The position numbers were made by a program, and so were the translations under genes. The notes beneath the pieces are model-generated. The model was not told the DNA's origin and did no database searches. It saw nothing but the letters and a program-made list of their open reading frames with translations. A stretch of 32,166 bases of DNA, from NCBI GenBank assembly GCA_004356985.1, contig SMXQ01000156.1:1-32166 (forward strand), read 5' to 3'. Origin of the DNA: Alphaproteobacteria bacterium (lineage in GTDB: Bacteria; Pseudomonadota; Alphaproteobacteria; SMXQ01). Positions 7,595-14,711 of this stretch are shown in pieces. The first letter of the stretch is position 1; each line of letters starts with the position of its first letter.

Positions 7595-8257
7595 ATGGTG
7601 ACCACCCTCCCCAATCTTCTTACCCTGTCGCGCATCGGCGTGATCCCCCTTTTGGTGGGCGCGTTCCTGCTCGATAAACCGCTCGCCAATTGGCTCGCCT
7701 TCGCCCTGTTCACGGCGGCGGGGCTCACCGACTTTCTCGACGGTTATCTGGCCCGGTCCTGGGACCAGGTGACCCGTTTCGGCCGCTTTCTCGACCCCGT
7801 GGCCGACAAGATCATGGTGGCGGCGGTGTTGTTCATGATGGTGGCGCGGGACTGGATCACCGGCTGGCTGGTCCTGGCCGCGCTGGTCATCCTGATCAGG
7901 GAGATCCTGGTGTCCGGGCTCAGGGAGTTTCTCGCCGAGATCAATATCGGCGTGCCGGTGAGCCGGCTGGCGAAATGGAAGACCGCCCTTCAGATGATCG
8001 CCGTCGCCCTGCTTCTTCTGGAGGATGCGGGCCCGCCTGCCTTGATGGTGCGCGACATTGGCACCTGGGGGCTGTGGATCGCCGCCGGGCTCACCCTGAT
8101 CACCGGTTACGATTACCTGCGGGTCGGCATCGTCCATTTGACCGAGCCCGGCGAACCGGTCGGCGACGGGGACCGCGCCACCACCACCGGGGAACCCGGC
8201 GAAGGCGATGGCGATGGATCGGACCAAAAGCAACCGGGCCAGGGGGGTGGCGAGTGA
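7595..8257 (+). CDS. pgsA: CDP-diacylglycerol-glycerol-3-phosphate 3-phosphatidyltransferase
   Basis: PgsA makes phosphatidylglycerol phosphate, the committed step to phosphatidylglycerol and cardiolipin, in the inner membrane. The CDP-alcohol phosphatidyltransferase motif is complete: D46-x2-D49-G50-x2-A53-R54-x8-G63-x3-D67-x3-D71. Several membrane segments surround it. The start is taken as ATG 7595 (MVTTLPNLLTLSRI), the usual N-terminus; an upstream in-frame ATG at 7553 would add a basic leader of 14 residues. The last ~35 residues form an unusual hydrophilic Gly/Asp/Glu-rich tail. Its TGA overlaps the GTG of moaD (GTGA), which indicates translational coupling. Confidence 0.94.
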   Translation: MVTTLPNLLTLSRIGVIPLLVGAFLLDKPLANWLAFALFTAAGLTDFLDGYLARSWDQVTRFGRFLDPVADKIMVAAVLFMMVARDWITGWLVLAALVILIREILVSGLREFLAEINIGVPVSRLAKWKTALQMIAVALLLLEDAGPPALMVRDIGTWGLWIAAGLTLITGYDYLRVGIVHLTEPGEPVGDGDRATTTGEPGEGDGDGSDQKQPGQGGGE

Positions 8258-8505
8258 AATTACTCTATTTCGCCTGGCTCAGGACCCGCATCGGCCGCGC
8301 CGAGGAAGAGGTCGACCCGCCCACCGACGTGGCCAACGTGGAAGACCTTCTGCGCTGGCTCCAGGGACGCGGCGCGGGTTATGCCGAAGCGCTGGCACGG
8401 CCCGATCTGGTGCGGGTCGCCGTCAACCAGGAATTCGCCGCCCGCGACACACCGGTCGCCCGCGACGACGAAGTGGCGCTGTTTCCACCGGTGACCGGCG
8501 GCTGA
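8254..8505 (+). CDS. moaD: molybdopterin synthase small subunit (sulfur carrier)
   Basis: MoaD is the ubiquitin-like sulfur carrier that donates sulfur to precursor Z in the molybdopterin synthase complex with MoaE. The protein is 83 residues, starts at GTG 8254 inside the pgsA stop codon, begins with the expected beta strand (KLLYFAWLRTRIG) and ends in the essential C-terminal Gly-Gly (FPPVTGG), which MoeB-type enzymes adenylate. moaE follows after 14 bp, so both subunits are made together. moaA, moaC and moeB are not in view. Confidence 0.94.
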   Translation: MKLLYFAWLRTRIGRAEEEVDPPTDVANVEDLLRWLQGRGAGYAEALARPDLVRVAVNQEFAARDTPVARDDEVALFPPVTGG

Positions 8506-8519
8506 CCAGGGAGGATGGG

Positions 8520-8993
8520 GTGGCGATCCGCGTCCAGGAAGACGATTTCGACATCGGCGCCGAGATCAAGGCGCTGACCCTGGGCCGAACCGAGATCGGC
8601 GGCGTCGCCAGCTTTGTCGGCCTGGTCCGGGATTTCGTCGATCCCGGCGCCGGCCAAGAGCCAACCGCCATCCGCGGCATGACCCTGGAACACTACCCCG
8701 GGATGACCGAAAAGATGTTGTCACGCATCGAAGACGAAGCCAACCGGCGCTGGACCCTGGACGCCACCCTGATCATCCACCGGGTCGGCGCCTTGGCCCC
8801 CGGTGACAACATCGTCCTGGTGGTCTGTGCCGCGGCCCATCGCCAAGACGCCTTGCAGGCGTGCTCCTTCCTGATCGACTGGCTCAAGACCCAGGCCCCG
8901 TTCTGGAAAAGCGAGAGCACCGCGGCGGGCGAACAATGGGTCAAGGCCAAGGAAAGCGACGATGCCCTCGCCGCCCGCTGGCAAAAGACTTAA
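8520..8993 (+). CDS. moaE: molybdopterin synthase catalytic subunit
   Basis: MoaE is the large subunit of molybdopterin synthase, which with thiocarboxylated MoaD turns cyclic pyranopterin monophosphate into molybdopterin. From the GTG at 8520 it is 157 residues. GGGAGG lies five bases upstream and supports this start; the nearby ATG at 8515 is out of frame. Family features are the early GGVASFVGLVRD segment, LEHYPGM, the HRVGALAPGD stretch, and the two active-site lysines in LKTQAPFWKSE (K123 and K130, equivalent to K119 and K126 of E. coli). It ends the uvrC-pgsA-moaD-moaE group and converges on ilvE. Confidence 0.95.
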   Translation: MAIRVQEDDFDIGAEIKALTLGRTEIGGVASFVGLVRDFVDPGAGQEPTAIRGMTLEHYPGMTEKMLSRIEDEANRRWTLDATLIIHRVGALAPGDNIVLVVCAAAHRQDALQACSFLIDWLKTQAPFWKSESTAAGEQWVKAKESDDALAARWQKT

Positions 8994-9061
8994 GGCAACG
9001 GGGCAATTTCCGGGAATTTTCACCCATTCGATGGGCGGCCTGGGGCGCCGGAAAGGCCCGC

Positions 9062-9964
9062 TCAGGCGGCCGACGAGGCTTTATCATTGCCGGCGGCACG
9101 CACCAACTTGTCGTAATCCCCGATCAGCGCCCGGGTGATGTCGCCGACGGTGAAGATTTGGCCGTCAATCTCGCCCACCGGGGTCACTTCGGCGGCGGTT
9201 CCGGTCAGGAAAACCTCTTGGGTGCGGGCCAGTTCCTCGGGCGCGATATGGCGTTCCACCACCTCGTACCCGCGGGCGCGGGCCAGTTCCATGACCGTGC
9301 GCCGGGTGATGCCGTCGAGGAAACAATCGGGCAGCGGGGTATGGATCACCCCGTCCTGAACAAGGAAGATATTGGCGCCCGTCGACTCCGAGACGTATCC
9401 CCGGTAATCCAGCATCAAGGCGTCATGATAGCCCGCCGCCTCGGCCTCATGCTTGGCCAGGGTACAGATCATGTAGAGCCCGGCAGCCTTGGAATTGGTG
9501 GGCGCGGTGTCGGGCGCCGGCCGCCGCCAGATCGAGGTCTTGAGGCGAATCCCCTTGAGCCGATCCTCGGGATTGAAATAAGACGGCCATTCCCAGGCGG
9601 CGATGGCGACATGGATTTGGGTGTGCTGGGCGGACACCGCCATCATCTCGGAACCGCGCCAGGCCACCGGGCGAACATAGGCATCCACAAGGCCCTGGGT
9701 GGCGACCACCAGGTTGCACGCCTCATCGATGGCCTCGACGCTGTAGGGAATTTCGAACCCCAGAACGCGCGCCGAATTCACCAGGCGCTCGGTATGCTCG
9801 CGCAGCTTGAAAATGGCGCCGCCATAGACCCGTTCGCCTTCGAACACGCAGGACGCGTAATGCAGCCCGTGGTTCAATACATGCAAGCGAGATTCCCGCC
9901 ACGGCACCAATTCGCCGTTATACCAGATGACTCCATCGCGGTCGTCGAAGGGCATGAGCGCCAT
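9062..9964 (-). CDS. ilvE: branched-chain amino-acid aminotransferase
   Basis: IlvE is a fold-type IV, PLP-dependent aminotransferase that makes the last step of leucine, isoleucine and valine synthesis and the first step of their breakdown. The 300-residue protein has the early HVLNHGLHYASCVFEGERVY block, the PLP lysine in TNSKAAGLY (K159), the glutamate that contacts the pyridine nitrogen in YVSESTGANIF (E193), and the LDGITRRTV and FLTGTAAEVTPV segments. The start could be ATG 9964 or the ATG three codons in; no strong ribosome site distinguishes them. It diverges from the MarR-type regulator across 78 bp, an arrangement often seen for ilvE and petP-like genes in alphaproteobacteria. Confidence 0.95.
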   Translation of the reverse strand: MALMPFDDRDGVIWYNGELVPWRESRLHVLNHGLHYASCVFEGERVYGGAIFKLREHTERLVNSARVLGFEIPYSVEAIDEACNLVVATQGLVDAYVRPVAWRGSEMMAVSAQHTQIHVAIAAWEWPSYFNPEDRLKGIRLKTSIWRRPAPDTAPTNSKAAGLYMICTLAKHEAEAAGYHDALMLDYRGYVSESTGANIFLVQDGVIHTPLPDCFLDGITRRTVMELARARGYEVVERHIAPEELARTQEVFLTGTAAEVTPVGEIDGQIFTVGDITRALIGDYDKLVRAAGNDKASSAA

Positions 9965-10009
9965 GAGCCAATACTTTCAAAGGCTTACGAGGGTTTAGAA
10001 AGAACGTTG

Positions 10010-10043
10010 CGTTGACTAGCATTTGCGATCATATATGTCAACG
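10010..10043. promoter_or_regulatory. inverted repeat in the ilvE/MarR divergent promoter region
   Basis: CGTTGAC (10010-10016) and GTCAACG (10037-10043) form a perfect 7-bp inverted repeat with a 27-bp offset, ending at the GTG of the MarR gene. Each arm also contains a TTGAC(A/T) hexamer pointing into the opposite gene, so the repeat could overlay two divergent -35 elements. Autoregulation by the MarR protein is a reasonable guess. The -10 matches are poor. Confidence 0.35.
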
Positions 10044-10591
10044 TGACTGACTTAAAATCAGGTTTCAATCCCTTGTTCCTGCGCGAGGAAGACCTCCGCG
10101 AGGGCATGGAGCTGTTGTTTTTCGCCTACCGGGACTTCCTCGAGGAAGCCGACCTGGTGCTGGCCCGCCACAAACTGGGCCGCGCCCATCACCGGGCGCT
10201 GTATTTCATCGGCCAGCACCCCGCCATCACCGTCTCGGGGCTGCTCAAGCTGCTCAGGATCACCAAGCAGAGCCTGTCGCGGGTGCTCGCCGACCTGGTG
10301 GCGCTCGGCATGATCGAACAGACGCCGGGCCTTCGCGACCGGCGTCAGCGCCATCTCGCCCTCACCGCCAAGGGGATCGAGGTGGAGCGGGACCTGACCG
10401 CCCAGCAACGCGCGCTGCTGGCCCGCGCCTATCGCCAGGCGGGGGCCGAAGCGGTGGACGGCTTCCGCAAGGTATTGTTGGGCCTGATCACCGAAGGGGA
10501 CCGCAGGGCACTGATGGCGCGCCGGGACCAGGCGGCGGAAACCGGCCAACCCGTAGCGGCGCGCGCGGGGGTCGGACGCGCCGGGCTTTGA
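10043..10591 (+). CDS. petP: MarR-family transcriptional regulator, PetP-like
   Basis: This is a 182-residue winged-helix dimeric regulator of the MarR family. The DNA-binding region spans roughly residues 40-125: GRAHHRALYFIGQHP, then the helix-turn-helix VSGLLKLLRITKQSLSRVL and the wing with its conserved DRRQRHLALT. The sequence and the following response regulator match my recollection of Rhodobacter capsulatus PetP-PetR, whose genes lie upstream of the bc1 operon. The GTG start at 10043 has no clear ribosome site and may be leaderless. The last ~20 residues are an Ala/Arg-rich tail. The response regulator starts 17 bp after its stop. What it senses or controls here is unknown; the petP name is by similarity and position. 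Confidence 0.82.
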   Translation: MTDLKSGFNPLFLREEDLREGMELLFFAYRDFLEEADLVLARHKLGRAHHRALYFIGQHPAITVSGLLKLLRITKQSLSRVLADLVALGMIEQTPGLRDRRQRHLALTAKGIEVERDLTAQQRALLARAYRQAGAEAVDGFRKVLLGLITEGDRRALMARRDQAAETGQPVAARAGVGRAGL

Positions 10592-10608
10592 GGCCGACGG
10601 GATTCGCC

Positions 10609-11322
10609 ATGCCGCCCCTTGACCGCCAAGCCCAGATCGACCTCACCACCGATCCCCATATCCTGGTGGTGGATGACGACCGCCGCTTGCGCCAGCTCCT
10701 GAGCCGCTATCTCGTGGAAAACGGATTCCGGGTGACCACCGCGGCCGACGCCGCCCAGGCGCGGGCCAGGATGCTGGGGCTGGAATTCGATCTCCTGGTG
10801 CTGGATCTGATGATGCCGGGGGAAAGCGGTCTCGACTTCGCCCAGTCCCTGCGCGGTAAAGGTGCGGTGCCCATCTTGATGCTCACCGCCATGGGCGAGA
10901 CCGAAGACCGAATCAAGGGCCTGGAGCACGGCGCCGACGACTACCTGCCCAAGCCCTTCGAGCCGCGCGAATTGGTTCTCCGGATATTGCGCATCCTGGA
11001 ACGCGCCGAGCCGCACCCGGCGGCCGTCCGGTCGGTGACTTTCGGCGACTGCCGTTTCGACCTGGGACGCGATGAACTGACCCGTGGCGGCCAGTTGGTG
11101 CACCTGACGACCACCGAAGCCAGTCTCCTCCGGTCCCTGGCGCGGCGCGCCGGCGAGCCCCTCGACCGCGAGGCGCTGCGCCGGGCCAGCGGCGAGGCCG
11201 GGTCCAGCCGTTCCATCGACGTCCAGGTGACCCGCCTGCGCCGCAAGATCGAGCCCGACCCGAAGATCCCCCGCTACCTCTGTACGGTGCGCGGCAAGGG
11301 CTATGTGCTGAGACCGGATTGA
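10609..11322 (+). CDS. petR: OmpR-family response regulator, PetR-like
   Basis: This is a 237-residue two-component DNA-binding regulator. The receiver domain has the acidic pair in VVDDDRRLR (22-24), the phosphorylated Asp in LVLDLMMPGESG (D66), the signalling Thr in LTAMGE (T93) and the conserved Lys in LPKPF (K115). The C-terminal winged helix of the OmpR type includes LTTTEASLLRSL, SIDVQVTRLRRKIE and a final VRGKGYVL. I chose ATG 10609; a TTG at 10588 overlapping the MarR stop would add seven residues. The kinase gene begins 10 bp after its stop. Identification as PetR rests on similarity and on the MarR partner; the HK next door is the likely phosphodonor. Confidence 0.9.
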   Translation: MPPLDRQAQIDLTTDPHILVVDDDRRLRQLLSRYLVENGFRVTTAADAAQARARMLGLEFDLLVLDLMMPGESGLDFAQSLRGKGAVPILMLTAMGETEDRIKGLEHGADDYLPKPFEPRELVLRILRILERAEPHPAAVRSVTFGDCRFDLGRDELTRGGQLVHLTTTEASLLRSLARRAGEPLDREALRRASGEAGSSRSIDVQVTRLRRKIEPDPKIPRYLCTVRGKGYVLRPD

Positions 11323-11332
11323 GGCGGCGGCG

Positions 11333-12658
11333 ATGTTTTCCATCGGCAAATTGTTCAAACGGGTATTGCCCCAGACCCTGTTGGGGCGCTCGCTGCTGAT
11401 CATCGTTTCCCCCTTGATCCTGCTGCAGATCTTTTCGACCTGGGTCTTCTTCGAGCGTCACTGGGACACCGTTGCAATCCGGCTGGCGCGCGGGCTCGCC
11501 GGCGATATTGCCGCCACCATGGTGCTGCTGCGCGAGAATCCCGGACCCAAGGGACGCGAGGCCGCCTTCACCTTCGCCACTACCCATTTTCAGGTCCGCG
11601 GCTCGTTCAAGGAAAAGGCGATCCTGAAGAACGCGACGCCGCGGCCCAATGCCGGGCGCCTGGAGCGGGTGCTCCGCAAGGCGCTGTCCGACCGCACCAA
11701 GCGTCCTTTGGTGATCGACGCCGATTCGTTCGACCGCGACGTGATCATCGACATTCAACTCCCCGACGGCGTGCTCCACCTGATCGCCCCGCGCAAACGC
11801 CTGTTTACGTCCACCACCTATCTGTTCATCGGCCTGATGGTGGGAAGCTCGCTGATCCTGTTCGCCGTCGCCATGGTCTTCATGCGCAATCAGATCCGCC
11901 CCATCCGGCGCCTTGCCGCCGCCGCCGACGCGCTGGGCAAGGGCCGCGACGTCGAAGTGTTCCGGCTCCAGGGCGCGACCGAGGTGCGCCAGGCGGCGAC
12001 CGCGTTCAACCGCATGCGGGACCGGCTCCAGCGGCAGGTGAGTCAACGCACCGAGATGCTGGCCGGGGTTTCCCACGACCTGCGCACGCCGCTGACCCGC
12101 ATGAAACTGCAGCTGGCGATGCTGGGGGACACGCCCAGCGCCCAGGAGCTCAAAGCCGATGTCGCCGAGATGGAACGCATGGTCGAGGGCTATCTCGCCT
12201 TCGCCCGGGGCGAAGGCAGCGAACCCGTGACCCGGACCAATCTGCGCGACTTGGTGGAGGACGTGGTGGCCGCCGCGCGTCGTGCCGGCAACATGGTCGA
12301 TTTCACGGCCGAGGGCGATTTGACCCTATCGGTCCGCAAGGAAGGCCTCAGGCGGTGCATTTCCAACCTGGTTTCCAACGCCACCCAGTACGGCACCCGC
12401 GCCGTGGTCAGCACCATCCGCAAGCCCGACTTCATCGAGTTGACCGTGGACGACGACGGGCCCGGCATCCCCGAGAAGATGCATGAAACCGTTTTCCGGC
12501 CGTTCGCCCGGCTCGATCAGTCGCGCAACGTCGAGACCGGAGGCGTCGGATTGGGGCTCACCATCGCCCGCGACATGGTCCATGCCCATGGCGGCGAGAT
12601 CGCCTTGAGCGACTCGCCGCTGGGCGGCCTGCGGGCGCGCATCCGGTTGCCGGTGTAG
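11333..12658 (+). CDS. EnvZ-like membrane sensor histidine kinase
   Basis: This 441-residue inner-membrane kinase presumably phosphorylates the PetR-like regulator encoded 10 bp upstream. It has a transmembrane segment at about 19-38, a periplasmic domain of ~120 residues with no family I recognise, a second transmembrane segment at about 163-184, HAMP at 185-237, the phospho-accepting His in GVSHDLRTPLTRMK (H248), and a HATPase domain with N-box (NLVSNATQYG, N349), G1 box (DDDGPGIP) and G2 box (GGVGLGLTIAR). The dimerisation sequence AGVSHDLRTPLTRMKL is EnvZ-class. It ends the three-gene regulatory operon and converges on proC. Confidence 0.93.
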   Translation: MFSIGKLFKRVLPQTLLGRSLLIIVSPLILLQIFSTWVFFERHWDTVAIRLARGLAGDIAATMVLLRENPGPKGREAAFTFATTHFQVRGSFKEKAILKNATPRPNAGRLERVLRKALSDRTKRPLVIDADSFDRDVIIDIQLPDGVLHLIAPRKRLFTSTTYLFIGLMVGSSLILFAVAMVFMRNQIRPIRRLAAAADALGKGRDVEVFRLQGATEVRQAATAFNRMRDRLQRQVSQRTEMLAGVSHDLRTPLTRMKLQLAMLGDTPSAQELKADVAEMERMVEGYLAFARGEGSEPVTRTNLRDLVEDVVAAARRAGNMVDFTAEGDLTLSVRKEGLRRCISNLVSNATQYGTRAVVSTIRKPDFIELTVDDDGPGIPEKMHETVFRPFARLDQSRNVETGGVGLGLTIARDMVHAHGGEIALSDSPLGGLRARIRLPV

Positions 12659-12662
12659 CCCC

Positions 12663-12697
12663 GCTTCGCCGGCCCCTAGCGGCCGGGCAGCGAAAGC
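12663..12697. terminator. imperfect hairpin between convergent genes
   Basis: CGGCC (12670-12674) pairs with GGCCG (12681-12685), extended by GCTTCGC (12663-12669) against GCGAAAGC (12690-12697) with small bulges. It fills the 43-bp gap between the convergent kinase and proC genes. No T-run is present on either side, so termination activity is only plausible. Confidence 0.35.
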
Positions 12698-12701
12698 CCC
12701 T

Positions 12702-13526
12702 TCACCCCGCCAGTTCCCGGGAGCGCCGCGCCGCCGCTTGCACCGCGCGCACCATGAGCGCCTCAAGCCCGCCCGGGGCCATCAGCACCTCAAGCGCCGC
12801 GGCGGTGGTGCCGCCGGGAGAGGTGACCTGCTGGCGCAGGCGCGCCGCCGGCTCCGGCGAGAGGCGGGCGAGTTCCGCCGCCCCGGCGACGGTGGCCCGG
12901 GCCAGGCGCCCCGCCATGTCCTCTTCAAGGCCCGCCTCGCGGCCCGCCGCGGCCAGGCATTCGATCAGATAGAACACGTAGGCCGGCCCGGAGCCCGATA
13001 CCGCGGTCACCGCGTCCATCAGGGATTCATCGTCGAGCCAGACCACCTCGCCGACGGCGCCCATCAGATCGGCGCACAACGCCTTGCCCGCCGCCGCGAC
13101 GCGTTCGGTCGCGAACAGGGCGGTAATGCCGCGTCCGACCTGGGCCGGCGTGTTGGGCATGGCCCGGACAATCGCCGCCTCGGCGCCAAACAGCCCTTGG
13201 AAATAGGCCGTGGTCTTGCCCGCGGCGATGGAGAGAAACACCGTGCCGCCGCCGGCAAGCGCGCCATAGGCCGCGGCCTCGTCCATCACCTGGGGCTTGA
13301 TGGCGAGCAGCACGAGATCGGGCGCCGCGCCGCCGTCGAGGGCGGCATCGGCATCGGCCAGCACCCGCACCCCAAGCGGCGCCAATGCCGCCCGCGCGTC
13401 ACTGGCCGGTTCGACCACGGTGATCGCGTCGGGCCGGGCGATGGCCTTGTCCAGCCAGCCCCTGAGAAGCGCCGCGCCCATGCGCCCTCCACCCACCAGA
13501 AGGAGCCTGGGGCCAGCCTCGGTCAC
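12702..13526 (-). CDS. proC: pyrroline-5-carboxylate reductase
   Basis: ProC reduces pyrroline-5-carboxylate to proline with NAD(P)H, the last step of proline synthesis. The 274-residue protein has the N-terminal Rossmann motif LLVGGGRMGAALLRGW, the substrate loop VRAMPNTPAQVGRG, the MDAVTAVSGSGPAYVF helix and the C-terminal VTSPGGTTAAAL signature of the family. The start is GTG 13526, six bases after the stop of the YbjN-domain gene, so the two are in one transcript. A ubiK-like gene lies further upstream. Confidence 0.95.
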   Translation of the reverse strand: MTEAGPRLLLVGGGRMGAALLRGWLDKAIARPDAITVVEPASDARAALAPLGVRVLADADAALDGGAAPDLVLLAIKPQVMDEAAAYGALAGGGTVFLSIAAGKTTAYFQGLFGAEAAIVRAMPNTPAQVGRGITALFATERVAAAGKALCADLMGAVGEVVWLDDESLMDAVTAVSGSGPAYVFYLIECLAAAGREAGLEEDMAGRLARATVAGAAELARLSPEPAARLRQQVTSPGGTTAAALEVLMAPGGLEALMVRAVQAAARRSRELAG

Positions 13527-13532
13527 GACCGC

Positions 13533-14036
13533 TCAGGCCTCGCCGGCGGGGTCAATCAGGGCGCAGGCGATCGCATCCTCGACCGACTTGCCGCCCCAAA
13601 TAACGAATTGGAAAGCGGGATAGAAACGGTCGGATTCCGTTATGGCGATGTTCACCAGTTCCTCGATCTGCGCGTGGCTCGGGCCCGGGGTGCCGCGCAA
13701 CAGCACCGCATAGCGGAACATCGGCAGGCCGTCCTCGGGCGACAGGTCGAAATGGCCGAGCCAGAGGTTTTCGTTGATCTTCGCCAACAGGCCGCCGACC
13801 TCTCCACGCTTTGACTGGGGCACCCGCATGTCCAGCGCCAGAGAGAAGTGAATGGCCGCCGCCGCCTGGTGCCAGGCGAAGAACAGCCGGTAGTCGCACC
13901 AACGCCCGGCGACCTCCACGGCAAGCTCGTCATGGCCGACCCGCTGGTGGTTCCACTGGTTGGCGCCGATGACGTGCTCCACCAAATCGATGGGGTGGGC
14001 ATCATCGGTTTCCATCTGATACAAGGATTCGGTCAT
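13533..14036 (-). CDS. YbjN domain-containing protein
   Basis: This cytoplasmic protein of about 167 residues contains a YbjN (type III secretion chaperone-like) fold: an N-terminal Asp/His-rich helix, WCDYRLFFAWHQAAAAIHFSL in the middle, a LLAKINENLWLGHFDL segment and an IEELVNIAITESDRFYPAFQ helix. YbjN proteins influence motility and stress responses in E. coli, but their mechanism is unknown. The ATG at 14036 lies ten bases from a GAGG ribosome site; an in-frame GTG at 14042 is a possible alternative. proC follows after 6 bp. The proC partnership is common in alphaproteobacteria, with no accepted functional reason. Confidence 0.8.
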   Translation of the reverse strand: MTESLYQMETDDAHPIDLVEHVIGANQWNHQRVGHDELAVEVAGRWCDYRLFFAWHQAAAAIHFSLALDMRVPQSKRGEVGGLLAKINENLWLGHFDLSPEDGLPMFRYAVLLRGTPGPSHAQIEELVNIAITESDRFYPAFQFVIWGGKSVEDAIACALIDPAGEA

Positions 14037-14234
14037 CGCCACGCTGCCTCGAAAGTGGGATCGGTTACCATGGAGACGGCAGGACGCGGACCGTGAAAAC
14101 CCCCCTTACGGATGGGGAATATTTCGGCATTCCACGACATATTGTGTTCTAGCCCCTCCAAACCACTACAGGATGTAGGGTGCCAAAATCACTTCGCGAC
14201 CGCAAGGGGCGATTGGGCCTGTCTCGAAATTAGT

Positions 14235-14243
14235 TGTGGATAA
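14235..14243 (-). promoter_or_regulatory. isolated consensus DnaA box
   Basis: TGTGGATAA is the exact complement of the consensus TTATCCACA. It stands alone in the 222-bp gap between the ubiK-like and YbjN-domain genes, 16 bp past the end of the former. A single site may occur by chance, titrate DnaA, or influence the downstream promoter of ybjN. Confidence 0.35.
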
Positions 14244-14258
14244 GCGCCCGCGCCGGGT

Positions 14259-14609
14259 TCAGCCGCGACGGCGCCGGCCTCCGGCGGGGGTTGCCTTTTT
14301 GCCGGCGGCGGCGCGCGCCGGCTTGGCCGACGATTTGGCCGCGCCGCGTTTGGCCGGCGATTTTCGCGACCCCGCCGCCTCCAGCTTGGCCATCCGTGCT
14401 TGGAGGTCCTGGTTTTCCGTCCGCGCCTTGGCGGCCATCGCCTTGACCGCCTCGAACTCTTCCCGGGTCACCAAGCCTTCCCTGCCCATGACCGAGGTGA
14501 AGCGCTGCTTGAGAAGCTCCTCGGCCTCCTTGCGCATGCCGGCGGCGACGCCAAGGGCGCCCGCGGCGACGCGCGCGAGGTCATCGAGTATGGGATTTCG
14601 GGTCTGCAT
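14259..14609 (-). CDS. ubiK: accessory factor UbiK family protein (BMFP domain)
   Basis: This is a 116-residue membrane-fusogenic-type protein (BMFP). The first ~80 residues fit the family: ILDDLARVAAGALGVAAGMRKE, a short linker (GLVTREEFEAV) and a coiled coil with heptads to about residue 78. The rest is a Lys/Ala/Arg-rich tail (GGRRRRG at the end), common in alphaproteobacterial members. In E. coli, UbiK (YqiC) works with UbiJ in aerobic ubiquinone synthesis. GAAGGA eight bases before the ATG supports the start. A good promoter lies just upstream. Confidence 0.85.
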   Translation of the reverse strand: MQTRNPILDDLARVAAGALGVAAGMRKEAEELLKQRFTSVMGREGLVTREEFEAVKAMAAKARTENQDLQARMAKLEAAGSRKSPAKRGAAKSSAKPARAAAGKKATPAGGRRRRG

Positions 14610-14654
14610 GGGATCCGTCCTTCTCCCCTTATGGCCCCCCTTATGGCCCGCCCT

Positions 14655-14683
14655 ATTATGGGGCCTCGCCGCCGCGGCGGCAA
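14655..14683 (-). promoter_or_regulatory. sigma70-like promoter for the ubiK-like gene
   Basis: Read on the minus strand, TTGCCG (14678-14683) is followed by 17 bases and CATAAT (14655-14660). This matches the -35 at four and the -10 at five of six positions, 46 bp upstream of the ATG. The leader between them repeats GGGCCATAAGGG-like sequence twice. Confidence 0.5.
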
Positions 14684-14711
14684 CCGGGGCCGGGGTGCCG
14701 TCATCGCCGGT

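Noticed and set aside
8994-9061. Possible terminator between moaE and ilvE
   Set aside because: The AATTTCC/GGGAATT arms mismatch and no convincing stem with a T-run is present.
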